From: Tetraselmis striata
Taxonomy: Eukaryota; Chlorophyta; Chlorodendrophyceae; Chlorodendrales; Chlorodendraceae
NCBI GenBank assembly: GCA_006384855.1
Contig: VCJN01001728.1
Location: 1 to 64,000 of the forward strand
DNA: 64,000 bases
Direction: 5' to 3'
This document shows, in pieces, positions 1-8,828 of the stretch. Below the pieces are notes generated by a model. It did not search any database, was not told the DNA's origin, and worked only from the letters and a program-made list of their open reading frames with translations. Position 1 is the first letter of the stretch. Each line of letters begins with the position of its first letter. A program made the translations under genes and the position numbers.

Positions 1-520
1 GCATGTGGACCCACATGCTCAACGCAGGGTTGGGCCTGTAGCCCCAAGGCACCAGGCAGTCCCCGTGCTCCTCCTTGTACACCACCAGCTGCTCGTACCT
101 GCGCTGCCACTGTCCCTCTAGGGGATCCCCATCAAAGCCCAGCGCCTCCAGCGCCTCCACCCGCTCCGCCGTCAGCTTCCCCTTCTTGTGGCGTTGCCGC
201 TGCACGGAGAGCCAATTGCCCAGCGCTGGGTTGGGCATGTAGCCCTGAGGCACCAGGCAGTCCCCGTGCTCCTCCTTGTACACCACCAGCTGCTCGTACA
301 TGCGCTGCCACTGTCCCTCTAGGGGATCCCCATCAAAGCCCAGCGCCTCCAGTGCCTCCACCCGCTCCGCCGTCAGCTTCCCCTTCTTGTGGCGTTGCCG
401 CTGCATGTGGACCCAGTGGCCCAGCGCTGGGTTGGGCATGTAGCCCCGAGGCACCAGGCAGTCCCCGTGCTCCTGCTTGTACTCCTCCAGCTCCTTGCAC
501 CGCCTCCACCACCGCGCCTC
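1..520 (-). CDS. Helicase-associated (HA) domain repeat protein, partial
   Basis: The minus strand is open through the left edge and encodes three consecutive HA-type repeats (PF03457 family) of 67 residues. Each has the hallmark order W-x-RMYEQLVVYKEEHGDCLVP, G-Y-x-PNPALGxW, then QRQRHKKGKLTAERVEALEALGF. HA domains are small helical, probably nucleic-acid-binding repeats that are widely amplified in algal genomes; in other proteins they follow helicase modules. No helicase motif lies in this window, so the enzyme context is unknown. The frame upstream of about 520 turns into low-complexity Gly/Ala/Arg-rich sequence, so a splice acceptor or the start probably lies there. The gene runs off the left edge. 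The domain call is firm; gene limits are not. Confidence 0.75.
1..520. repeat. 201-bp tandem repeat (HA-domain units)
   Basis: Near-identical units begin at about 1, 203 and 404. The period is 201 bp, exactly 67 codons, so copy-number changes keep the frame. Copies differ at only a few positions, pointing to recent duplication or gene conversion. Confidence 0.85.
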
Positions 521-1549
521 AGACCCCAAGCCGCCCGCCGCGCCACCCAAGCCGCGCCACCCAGGCCGCCACTCCGCCGCGCCGCCACCCGACCAGCCAG
601 CAAAGCCAGCCACCGCTGTCGCTGCCCTGCCGCGCACCCACGACGCCCGTCGACACGACTGGACATGCCGCAGCCTCGACCCGGTTGGTCCGACGGCTGC
701 CGAGCCGACTCGCACCGCCGCCGGCCTTCCTTCCTCCCTGCGGCCCGCCATCGCCGGTGCTGCCGGCCAGGCGCAGCTTTGTATGGCCCACCACGCCAGG
801 CGGCAGTCTGCCACTGCCGGCAGCATGGCAGCGGTGCGGCCGAGGAAGGACACCGCCACAGCGCGGTTGGCCATCGCAGCGGCGCTGCTGCCGTCGAGGG
901 GAGGCGGGCGGGGGCTGCGGGGTCCGTTAGTTGTAGGTCTGTGCGAACGGAGGTGACGGGGGGCGGTCGGACAGTAGCTCCTGCTGCTGCCGTCCCCTTC
1001 GGCATGAAACGAGCGGCGCCGACGACTCTGCCTGCCGACGGTAACAGGGCAGTGATGATGACGCGAGCTGCTGCAGCTGCAGAGAGGGGTGTGGTCACAG
1101 CGTCTATCAGCAGCAGCAGTGGCTTCTGAAGCGATTAGGCTATCAGCAGCGACAGCAGCGACTAATAATTACACCCCTGCAGATGAGTTTGGGGTCCCTT
1201 TTCGGCAGTCTCAAGACTTCAGAAGTCTAGGGTACCTGAACGTAGGGCGTATGAGATGAAACCCTGGAATCTTAGAGGGTTTTATAAAACCTGCATGACG
1301 AGTGGCTCAAACCGAAGCTTAAAGACCGCCTTTGACTAGGGAATCACGCTGCACTTGGTGCGTGGATGGGCGTCGCCTGCAACTGCACCAAAAACGGGGT
1401 CGGTAATACGCACACGCCGACGCGCGTGAATAGACAACCAAAACGGCGGGATGGCCATGAACGCGTGAGGAAACACATTGGCGAGGGGCTCGGGTGCATT
1501 TGGTTGGGGTGCAGCCGCGTGGGCGGCGGCCAGTACATGTCGCGTTGCG
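521..1549. other. No gene recognised
   Basis: GC-rich sequence to about 1100 with overlapping low-complexity frames (Pro/Ala/Arg) and no family motif, then mixed sequence up to the transposon. It may hold the 5' part or introns of the HA gene. Nothing can be supported. Confidence 0.5.
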
Positions 1550-1551
1550 AT

Positions 1552-1670
1552 AGAGGAGTTCCACAATAAGGTGCCCGTACAGAATTACGGTGTTAAGCAT
1601 TCGTACCCGTATTTTCGCTACGGAGAACCGCTCCGCCGCAGCCCAGGGCCAGCGCACCGCGCCCGCGCAG
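1552..1670 (+). repeat. Left terminal inverted repeat, 119 bp
   Basis: Begins AGAGGAGTTCCACAATAAGG and is the reverse complement of 6582-6700 at 117 of 119 positions by eye. Confidence 0.92.
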
Positions 1671-1749
1671 TTGCATTGCTGACCGCCGTCGGCACATCGT
1701 CATTCCAACCCTAACCGCACCTGACCGCTCCGTGTTGGCCACCCACGAG

Positions 1750-4180
1750 ATGCGCATCCCAGGTCTCCTTACCCTCGTTGACCCCATATGCGAGAAGACC
1801 AACTTGTATGCACTGGCCCGCGGGAGGCGTTAATTTAGGCATTGACGGTCACGTTTGGATGCACCAGTTGGGCTACCACCACGCGCAATCCATTGTCTTG
1901 GACAAGGACTACGAGCCGCTCGCCAAGCACTTCCTGCAGCATACACAGTCTGTTCTCGGGCGAGGGGTAGACCTTTTGTTTGTCTTCGATGGAGCACCCA
2001 CGCCCGCGAAGCGGTCTACAGACTCCGCGCGTCAGGTTAGGCGTGCGAAAGCGTATGCCGCAGTTCAGTACGATGGCGCTGAAGCCGACCCTAAGATGCT
2101 GCGCGCCGCTGTTTCCTTGGGATGGCCGGCTGTCGTGGCAGTGTTATCACAGCTCCGCCGCGCAGGGATCCCCTACATCCCTACGTCGCCCTTTGAGGCA
2201 GACGCGCAGCTGTCTTTGCTTGCGCGCGACGGGAAGATATGGGCTGCAGTCACAATCGACAGCGACTTCATCATCCACGGCTTGCCCAGGGTTTTTTTTA
2301 AGGTCAACTGGAGGTCAGGCCGTTGTCTTCTGTACTCCAAGGCGGTGCTGCAGGATCCTGACCGGTGGCCAGAACTGCCATCCAAGTTTAAGCCCCCGCA
2401 GCAGCTTTTACCCATCGTGAAGGATGCTGGGCTGCCTGCTATGTTGTGCTTCGGGCTGCTGGACGGCTGTGATTATGGTACCAAGATAAGGGGTGTCGGT
2501 GTGGTGAAAGCCGCGGAAATCCTGGAGGATGTGGTTAAGCAGCATGGTGCTGTTGCGCTCCAAGATGTCAGAGGAGCAGTGACTCTGATGGCGCAGGAAG
2601 TTCTAAAGCACCTCAACAGGCGGGGAGGTAACCCCCCCCCCCCCCCCCCCCTTCCCAAAATGGTAACTCCAGTGCCGACTTCACATTGTGGAGTGCTATT
2701 TTTTTCTATTCTTTTTTCTTGCCAAGTGCACTTTTGACAATTCTGCATCACTATTCTGCATGCTGTGTGCTGTGCAGATTTTGATGCCGATGCATGGATA
2801 CCTACTGCACTTAACGTCATTGATGTATTTCAGCACGCGCTGGCGTATAATCCCGAAACGCGCAAAGTGGAGACTGTCGACCATATGCCAATCAACGAGG
2901 CCATCACGCGCTGGCCCTTCCTCGGCTTCAACATCAATGATTGTGATGCGGAGGGCAGGGCATTGGGCCCCATCACCCCTGCAGGGGCACCTCAGGAGCT
3001 ACCTCATGTGAGCAGTATTCGCACTCCAGCCATTGCATGGCAGCTGACAGAAGATATGGTCTTGGGCCCAGAGCTGCGGGAGCCTTTTCCATTACCAAAT
3101 GAACATGGTGAGTGGCCGGCTGACTTCCGCCCGACCGTTGCACAACTGCGGCACTGGTGCCGTACCAGGCATGGAATGCCTTTATTCTCTGGGGCATCTC
3201 GCTCCGACCTAGTGAGGCGGGTGAAGGAGCGTCAATTGGTGGAGAAAGAAATGCAGGATAAGGAAGAGCGGGTGCTATTTCGTGACCCGCATGGCCGCAG
3301 TCTCCAGGATCATATTCTGTCCAGTCACCCTGATCAGGCATGGCATTTCGCTGAGGCTACTGATGGCGAACGAGAGGAGCTGCTGCCCACAGAGGGCTGG
3401 GTGACTGGCATTCAACAGATTGGGCGCGATGCGCCCACTGTGGATCAGACGCTTTTGCTGTCGCACTGGGAGCACTGATTACACCTGCTAAATGGTGGTA
3501 CGCGTACAATCCTGGACGACGCCTTCTCCCGCGTTGCGGAGATGCAGCACCTGCCTCACTTTGCGTTTCACCCCAATGAGAACGCAACCATGCCTCGCAC
3601 TCGGCATGGAGGGAGTCAGAGGTCGGTCTTCTTCAAGTTTTCAGCCCCAGCCAGCCAGCGTATGGAGACAACCTACCACGTGTGGGTGGAGTGCGGCGTG
3701 TCAGCACTTCCAGGCTTGCGCCCTTTCATTTCCCGCATCCTGCGTTGTGGCTGCACATGCCCTCTGAGATCAAGTGCAGATTGTGTGCATTTGCTCATGC
3801 TTATGGTGGTCATTCTGAACCTGCCGCGCCCATGGGGTGAGCCACCCTGCACCTCTTTGCGATGCGCATGGCTGAATCCTGGTAACGGCGACACCTACGA
3901 CATCACCACCCCCTTGCCTTTCATTCCATTCATGCGCACCAGCTTCACTCCTCAGCGCCTCAGGGACGCAAGTGGGATGGCGAGGCGGGTGCTGCCCGTT
4001 TCAGACAATGCAGGGTGGCGCTACAAGTTCAACCCTGTGCCACTCGCGGACCGCGATGCCGTTCAACATGGCCGCAGCACTGCAGCACGTGTGGCTGCCA
4101 GGGAGGCGCTATGGGAGGAGATGCAGCGTGCCCTAAACGGAGACCGATGTGCAGCCGATGTTGCGTGGCGTGGGCTGTGA
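1750..4180 (+). pseudogene. Transposon protein: FEN1/XPG-like nuclease, SAP and SWIM zinc finger (damaged)
   Basis: The likely start is ATG 1750 (MRIPGLLTLVDP, a FEN1-like opening). That frame hits TAA at 1831 and the rest continues one frame over, so there is a 1-nt frameshift near 1830. FEN1/XPG motifs then follow in order: LGIDGHVWMHQ, LLFVFDGAPTPAKR, PFEADAQLSLLARDG, AVTIDSDFIIHG, and GCDYGTKIRGVGVVKAAEIL (the helix-hairpin part). All the expected acidic metal-binding residues are present. A 150-bp GT-AG intron (2628-2777) with a poly-C run restores the frame (RRG-D-FDADAW). Next comes a SAP-like segment (TVAQLRHWCRTRHGMPLFSG, then SDLVRRVKE). TGA at 3476-3478 interrupts the frame, which continues unchanged to 4180. 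That last part holds a SWIM-like CxCx7CxH finger (about 3748-3795) followed by PCTSLRCAW, as in ISL2EU partner proteins. Probable role: DNA cleavage or repair at transposition. No YqaJ nuclease motif is seen. Confidence 0.8.
2628..2777 (+). other. Intron with poly-C run
   Basis: Donor G|GTAACC at 2628 and acceptor TGTGCAG ending at 2777. Splicing joins the two open frames in phase. A run of about 18 C starts five bases into the intron. Confidence 0.8.
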
Positions 4181-4371
4181 GCTTGATGTTGTGGCTGCAA
4201 ACACGTACTTGTGTTGTGTGCATGCAATGCAGGGCAGAGCAACATATGGTAGGCCACATCATAGGCCGGGTGGGGCAGGGGCCCTCACCCATACCCTTCC
4301 ACAGGGTGGGGGATATGTAATCATCATCCACATTATTTTACGTGTGAGACGGTTCAGAAATAGATATTTCA

Positions 4372-5813
4372 TTACATTAGAAGTCTGCCTGAGCTGCAAA
4401 GAGGGCGCTGCAGGTTGCACAGATGTCCTACGACATTAAAGGCCTTCTCTATCATATCTACAGAGTATAGAGACAGTTTCTTACCAGAGAAGGCCCTCCA
4501 GTTATGCACGCGGCTGAAATGCCGCTCTACATGGATGCGCAGGTTAGACTTCTCTCCGTTGCCCTGCCTCTCATCCGCTGTGTAGTGACGCTGCCCCTGC
4601 CAACGCCGCGCTGGTGCAACAATGTGTGCACCGCGTGCAACAACCAACGCCTCGCACTGGTCAAACCCCTTGTCTGCTGGGATGCAGTCACCCCTCTGCA
4701 GGATCTGCAGCCAGTGGGAAACGCGTAATATGTCTGTGTCTGAGATGCGGCCAGGATATGCTTGAGAGGTACCGCAATAGGCACCCACAGGGAGGACTGC
4801 AGCCAACAGCTTGGCTGTGTGGGCTGTTTTGTAATCGGAGTAACATGTCCGAGCTGCTTTCCTGCTGCATGGCTGCTGCAACCGGAGCTCTGTGCAGTCC
4901 AGCACAAACCGGACCAACGCGCCGTACGCCTCCCTCCACTCAGGCTGCACCCGGTCCAACATATCCGCCGTGCTGGGGACGGGGAACTCCGCTTTGAAAA
5001 ACTGATCAAGGTAAGAAATCCATGTCGGGAAAATGCGGGTGAGGCACGACACCTTGATTCCTGACCACGCACTGATGACGCGGGTCCCCAGCCCAGTGCG
5101 TAGCTTCACCAGAGTGACCAGCAAAGCATTCTGCGTAGTGAAGGTCCGCTGTTCCGGTTTCCCGACTGACTCGCGTTGTGCGGTGCCATTAGCCTCCGCC
5201 TCCATGCGCTGCATGCTCTGCTTGCCGTTCCAGTAGCGCAGTCGGTCCGCCACTCCCTCGCAGTTCACCCATTCAAAGAATTTCTGCAGAGACTGGGCAG
5301 TTGGAAACCCAACAATGTGATTGATGCAAGCATTCCAGGCAGAACCTTCCTTCATCACATTCTCCCATGTGAGCCGGTCCACCAGTCCTGCAGAGACTGG
5401 GCAGTTGGAAACCCAACAATGTGATTGATGCAAGCATTCCAGGCAGAACCTTCCTTCATCACATTCTCCCATGTGAGCCGGTCCACCAGTCCATCCAGCA
5501 TGCCGTCAATCTCCGCATTTTTCCTCTCCAGCTCCTTAGCCAGGTTAGCTATCACATTGCCACATGTGTGCTGAGCAGCGCCAAGCTGCGCCTGCACGTG
5601 CTCAAGCTGCTCCATCAGCACCTCCTTCTCCCTCGCCGCCTGCCCAAGCTTCTCCCGCAGCCTCTCCGCCTCTATTTTTGCTGTTGAGTAAAGATTCTTG
5701 TTGTCCGCCAATTGTTCCTCCAACAGCTTAATTCTCGACCGCATGTGGGAAACCACCAGGGAGTCCATCTCTGATGCACCTGACCGAGGGCGAGGAGCAG
5801 GCGGTTGCTGCAT
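4372..5813 (-). pseudogene. DDE transposase (DDE_Tnp_4-like) with N-terminal coiled coil, broken by a duplication
   Basis: Two overlapping minus frames make up one protein. 5813-5355 gives a leucine-heptad coiled coil (RIKLLEEQLADN to LAKELERKNAEI) and the start of a WENVMKEGSAWN segment. 5472-4372 continues it and carries the catalytic core. Numbering in the second frame, D192 lies in VLDCTELRLQQP, D267 in CIPADKGFDQCE and E316 in LRIHVERHFSR. These are the three metal-binding acids of the RNase H-like DDE fold, with the SDYKTAHTAKLL and YPGRISDTDI segments typical of PF13359. The enzyme would cut and join transposon ends. A 104-bp tandem duplication (5284-5491) shifts the frame, so this copy cannot make the full enzyme. 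The preceding THAP-like frame (5878-6495) is probably its DNA-binding N-terminus or a partner. Confidence 0.85.
5284..5491. repeat. 104-bp tandem duplication inside the transposase gene
   Basis: The segment starting CTGCAGAGACTGGGCAG at 5284 recurs at 5388 almost unchanged. The 104-bp length is not a multiple of three and separates the two transposase frames. Confidence 0.9.
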
Positions 5814-5877
5814 GGGCTCATTTAAACCGCCGCGTGGCAGCGGCGAGCCCCAACGAGCCGGGGCACTAGGCGGCAGC

Positions 5878-6495
5878 CTAGGTGAGGGGGGGGATGTTCT
5901 CCTGCTCCCTAATGCTCGGAGACCTTGGCCTCACTCTAGAGAGGACAGAGGACGTAGCTGCTCGCTGTTGGCTGTTTGTGCTTATGCTCCTGAGCGGTGA
6001 CCGAAACGCTGCCCGCGGACCTGCCGGCGTCGACGGCTGCACACCAGTGGAGCCTACTGCGGCAGCCATGCCAGCTCCACGGGAGAGAGGGCGCTGACGC
6101 ACGGGGGTAGCAGCGCTGACGGGCGGCGGCCGCGGCGCTGCCCGTCGCGCGCAGTTTTGGTCAACTGCATCCTTGAACGGCAGAGGGGTTGCACCGGGCT
6201 TCAACGCCTTACCCACCGCGCCACCTTTTCTCTTGATGTCCCTTTTGTTGCTGTCCGCGAAGTGGGAGGTGTGTACCTTGTAGCTCCTAGGGTTCTTGAG
6301 CACCTTGTCGCGGTAAGTTGGGTCATTGAAGACGAGGATGTCGACGACCTTCCGGTAGTGGTCTGGGTCACGCGCGAGCGTGTCCATGCCATGCGCATTC
6401 TTGGTGACCGGTTTGCGACAGTTCGGGTGGTTGCAGACGCAGTATTCCCCGCGTGCATCTTTCGGGGTGGGTAGCGGAGTGTTTTGCGTCGACAT
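5878..6495 (-). CDS. THAP-like zinc-finger protein or transposase N-terminus
   Basis: Start chosen at ATG 6495 (MSTQNTPLPTP); the longer frame to 6681 only reads into the terminal repeat. Residues about 13-75 contain YCVCNHPNCRKPV and, about 50 residues later, KVHTSHF. That spacing resembles a THAP C2CH finger (C-x-C ... C-x2-HF), with His where the third Cys is usual. THAP fingers are the common end-binding domain of P-element and ISL2EU/Harbinger-type transposases. The remaining ~125 residues are Pro/Ser/Arg-rich linker and end at TAG just after an 8-C run. That run separates it from the coiled-coil frame at 5813, so a slip or splice could join the two into one transposase. Family call is moderate; the link to the transposase comes from position. 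Confidence 0.6.
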   Translation of the reverse strand: MSTQNTPLPTPKDARGEYCVCNHPNCRKPVTKNAHGMDTLARDPDHYRKVVDILVFNDPTYRDKVLKNPRSYKVHTSHFADSNKRDIKRKGGAVGKALKPGATPLPFKDAVDQNCARRAAPRPPPVSAATPVRQRPLSRGAGMAAAVGSTGVQPSTPAGPRAAFRSPLRSISTNSQQRAATSSVLSRVRPRSPSIREQENIPPLT

Positions 6496-6581
6496 GATGT
6501 GGGTATGAGAGGTAGGAGATGACGATGTGGTGACTGGCGACAAGATGTATGAGCAATGTGGGAGCGACCGAGTCAACAATT

Positions 6582-6700
6582 CTGCGCGGGCGCGGTGCGC
6601 TGGCCTTGGGCTGCGGCGGAGCGGTTCTCCGTAGCGAAAATACGGGTACGAATGCTTAACACCGTAATTCTGTACGGGCACCTTACTGTGGAACTCCTCT
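6582..6700 (-). repeat. Right terminal inverted repeat, 119 bp
   Basis: Reverse complement of 1552-1670 with two mismatches. The DNA-transposon similarity stops at AT 6701-6702. Confidence 0.92.
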
Positions 6701-6702
6701 AT

Positions 6703-7797
6703 ACTGGCATGGCATCAGCGTCGGCCACGCGCAGCAACACCCCCTTGGCTTTAAAACGCTATAACTTTTCAGGGTTTGCTCAAAAAAACTTTTTAAAAAT
6801 ACCACGCGATTCCTCGTTCAAATCTGCGTCGAAAACAATCTTCCAAAATCAAAAATCGATTTTTGGGGTCCCCGGGAAAAAATCCCCAAAGATGATCATC
6901 CAAGTTGCCCCTCACTCCCTCATGTGCCCACCCATATCGGGCTCGTGGCTTTGCGCCAAGTGCGTGTCTAAGCCCCATACTCAGTTGCGCGAGAGAGTTA
7001 TGTATGTGGATGACCACGGACCACCAACACTTGGCATGTGCCACCTCCTAGCGATACACACATCTTCCAGCCAAAACGCCATTTTCCACAGCATTTTTCA
7101 AGGAATTTCATATTAATCAAAATCCACGCCCCTACCGCGCCACCCCGCCCACGAAACGGTGCAACTGGCATTCCACCACGCGCCCCCATAGTAGAGCATT
7201 GCCCTACACCAAGGAGGCCATCGAGCGCCTCTCCTACGTGCGTTCGCCACAGAAACATCAGCATTTTCACCCCAAAACTGCTCCCCACAGTGGCCAACTT
7301 GTCATTGGGGTGTCACGTCGTGCCTATAGCGACATGCTTTCAGTGGCCTACACGCACGGTGTGTGCAACTTATGCCAAGGGCCGTATTCACCGAGTTCGG
7401 TGCGACGAGTGCCGCAATTTCCATAGGGTTGGACGGTTGGCGCAACCCACAACTTTCTGGCGCCAACGCATCATGCATTGATTTCGCGTTTTTGAAAGGG
7501 CGCCCACAAATGGTCGTGTTGTCGCGCGGGTGGGTATAAAGCGCACAATAGGAGTTCGCCCGAACCATTCCCACTGTAGTTAGCATGTATGGACATGCAG
7601 CCGGCGTTATCCTCGCCCATGCATGAGCTTTGCGATCGAAAATGCAAAACCCGGACTTATGTGGAGGGGTGTAGAACGCCGATATCCAGGCTGCTGGAGC
7701 ACGTGAATAGTCCTACCGGTACTATTGAAGTACATATCGAAAAAAGCTTCGTGTTTACGAAGACCCATGTACGAAAATGCCCTGTGTAAATGTTCAG
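6703..7797. other. No gene recognised
   Basis: Lower-GC sequence with short A/T runs at 6760-6880 and no convincing frame. GGGTATAAAG near 7531 could be a TATA box, but no gene follows it. Confidence 0.5.
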
Positions 7798-7936
7798 ATC
7801 CATGTGGACATGCGGTCCATGCGGACATGGAGCCTCCATTGACCCATGTCCACATGGCCCTTACTATTTACACATGGAGCAATTCAGGTCATATCCGTGT
7901 GGACATGGGCCGTCTGTCGCCCATGTCCACATGCTT
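7798..7936. repeat. Cluster of CATGTGGACATG-type sites in both orientations
   Basis: At least five near-copies of CATGTGGACATGG or its reverse complement lie within 140 bp (around 7802, 7822, 7847, 7897 and 7920), some arranged head to head. They abut the LINE tail end at 7938. Confidence 0.6.
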
Positions 7937-7937
7937 G

Positions 7938-8690
7938 TTTTTTTTCGCCCCCGGGACAGGACTGGCACCAGTGAAACCCTTGCAGCGTCTCTACGACGGC
8001 CGTTTAGGCAGCAATCCAGTTACGGAAAGCCCTGGGTAGGCGACGCTCCGTTATAGTCATCAAGCAAATTGCCGAAGCATTCTGCAAGACTTATTGAAGG
8101 CCAGTGACGGAATTTCCAACACTGTTGGATCACCGTCTAAAACACTGCCATCAAAATACCCGGCACTGACCACGAAAGGTCCGCCCTACCCGTTTGGGCG
8201 TCGGCCCATTCGAGTAATGCGAGTTGGGGCAAGCCCCAACCCGCGGAGCAAAGCATTTCGGGAGTGCGATACATGTGCAACAAAAAAGGCAATGTGAGGG
8301 AGGGCCCGACGCCATAGCTGGAAAAATTTCCCATTCCCAGTAAAATCCAGGGCGCCGTGAAGGGAGGGGGGGACCCCGCCCAAAATAAAGGCAGTTAAGT
8401 CCTCAGGTGTTGACGCAATTACCTGACTACTAATAAAATCCCTGAACTCCGGAACTAACAACCTAAAATTATGACGATGATACCCCCACCGCGGGCACTC
8501 CACCAACATATGTTCGATAGTCTCAGATTCACCTCCGCCACATGCAGGGCAGTGTTCAAGGAACCGCTCAGGCATGGCATGAATCCGGGCCAATCGGCGG
8601 GCAGTGGGAAATACTCGGGTGCGTAATTGTATCATAATGTGCAACCCGACAACAACCCATGCGGGGACACCCACACCGTACACATGCTAT
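7938..8690 (-). mobile_element. 5'-truncated LINE: C-terminus and 3' tail
   Basis: Minus-strand frame 8683-8186 encodes the end of a LINE ORF2: an ARRLARIHAMPERFLEHCPAC segment followed by ETIEHMLVECPRW, the CPxC...EHxLxxCP zinc-binding motif found after reverse transcriptase in L1/Tad/RTE-like elements. A 250-bp 3' UTR follows and ends in CCCGGGGGCG plus an A-run at 7930-7937. The reverse transcriptase itself is missing (5' truncation near 8690), as expected of a dead insertion. The same 3' tail occurs at 13078, 13405, 49215 and 50577. Confidence 0.8.
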
Positions 8691-8828
8691 GGGTCCTCTT
8701 CTTGAAGGTGCGCAAAAAAATGTAGGCTCCTTTCAGTCTTTCAATTGAAGTTAAGATTGGCGTAGAGAAGTAGCGAGAAATGCGTTTGCTGCTTTGGGAG
8801 TTATAGCGCGGTTACTCCCAAAGCTATG

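Larger units (their letters stand above)
1552..6700. mobile_element. ISL2EU/Harbinger-like DNA transposon with a FEN1/XPG-type nuclease
   Basis: Two 119-bp inverted repeats (1552-1670 and 6582-6700, two mismatches) bound a 5149-bp unit. AT lies directly outside each end (1550-1551, 6701-6702), compatible with the 2-bp AT target duplication known for ISL2EU elements, though AT could also belong to the repeat. Inside are two convergent gene sets: + strand 1750-4180 (FEN1/XPG nuclease, SAP, SWIM) and - strand 4372-6495 (THAP-like finger, coiled coil, DDE transposase). The transposase looks like PF13359 (DDE_Tnp_4). The second gene keeps the SWIM part of the usual ISL2EU partner protein but shows an FEN1-type nuclease instead of the usual YqaJ nuclease. 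The copy is damaged by a frameshift, an in-frame stop and a tandem duplication, so it is probably immobile now. The near-identical ends suggest insertion was fairly recent. Confidence 0.85.

Noticed and set aside
373-1098. 241-residue minus frame upstream of the HA gene
   Set aside because: It overlaps the HA repeats in the wrong frame and is low-complexity Arg/Ala/Gly.
3476-3478. Selenocysteine codon at the in-frame TGA
   Set aside because: No selenoprotein family fits a SAP-SWIM linker, and the same element has a frameshift and a duplication, so simple mutation is more likely.
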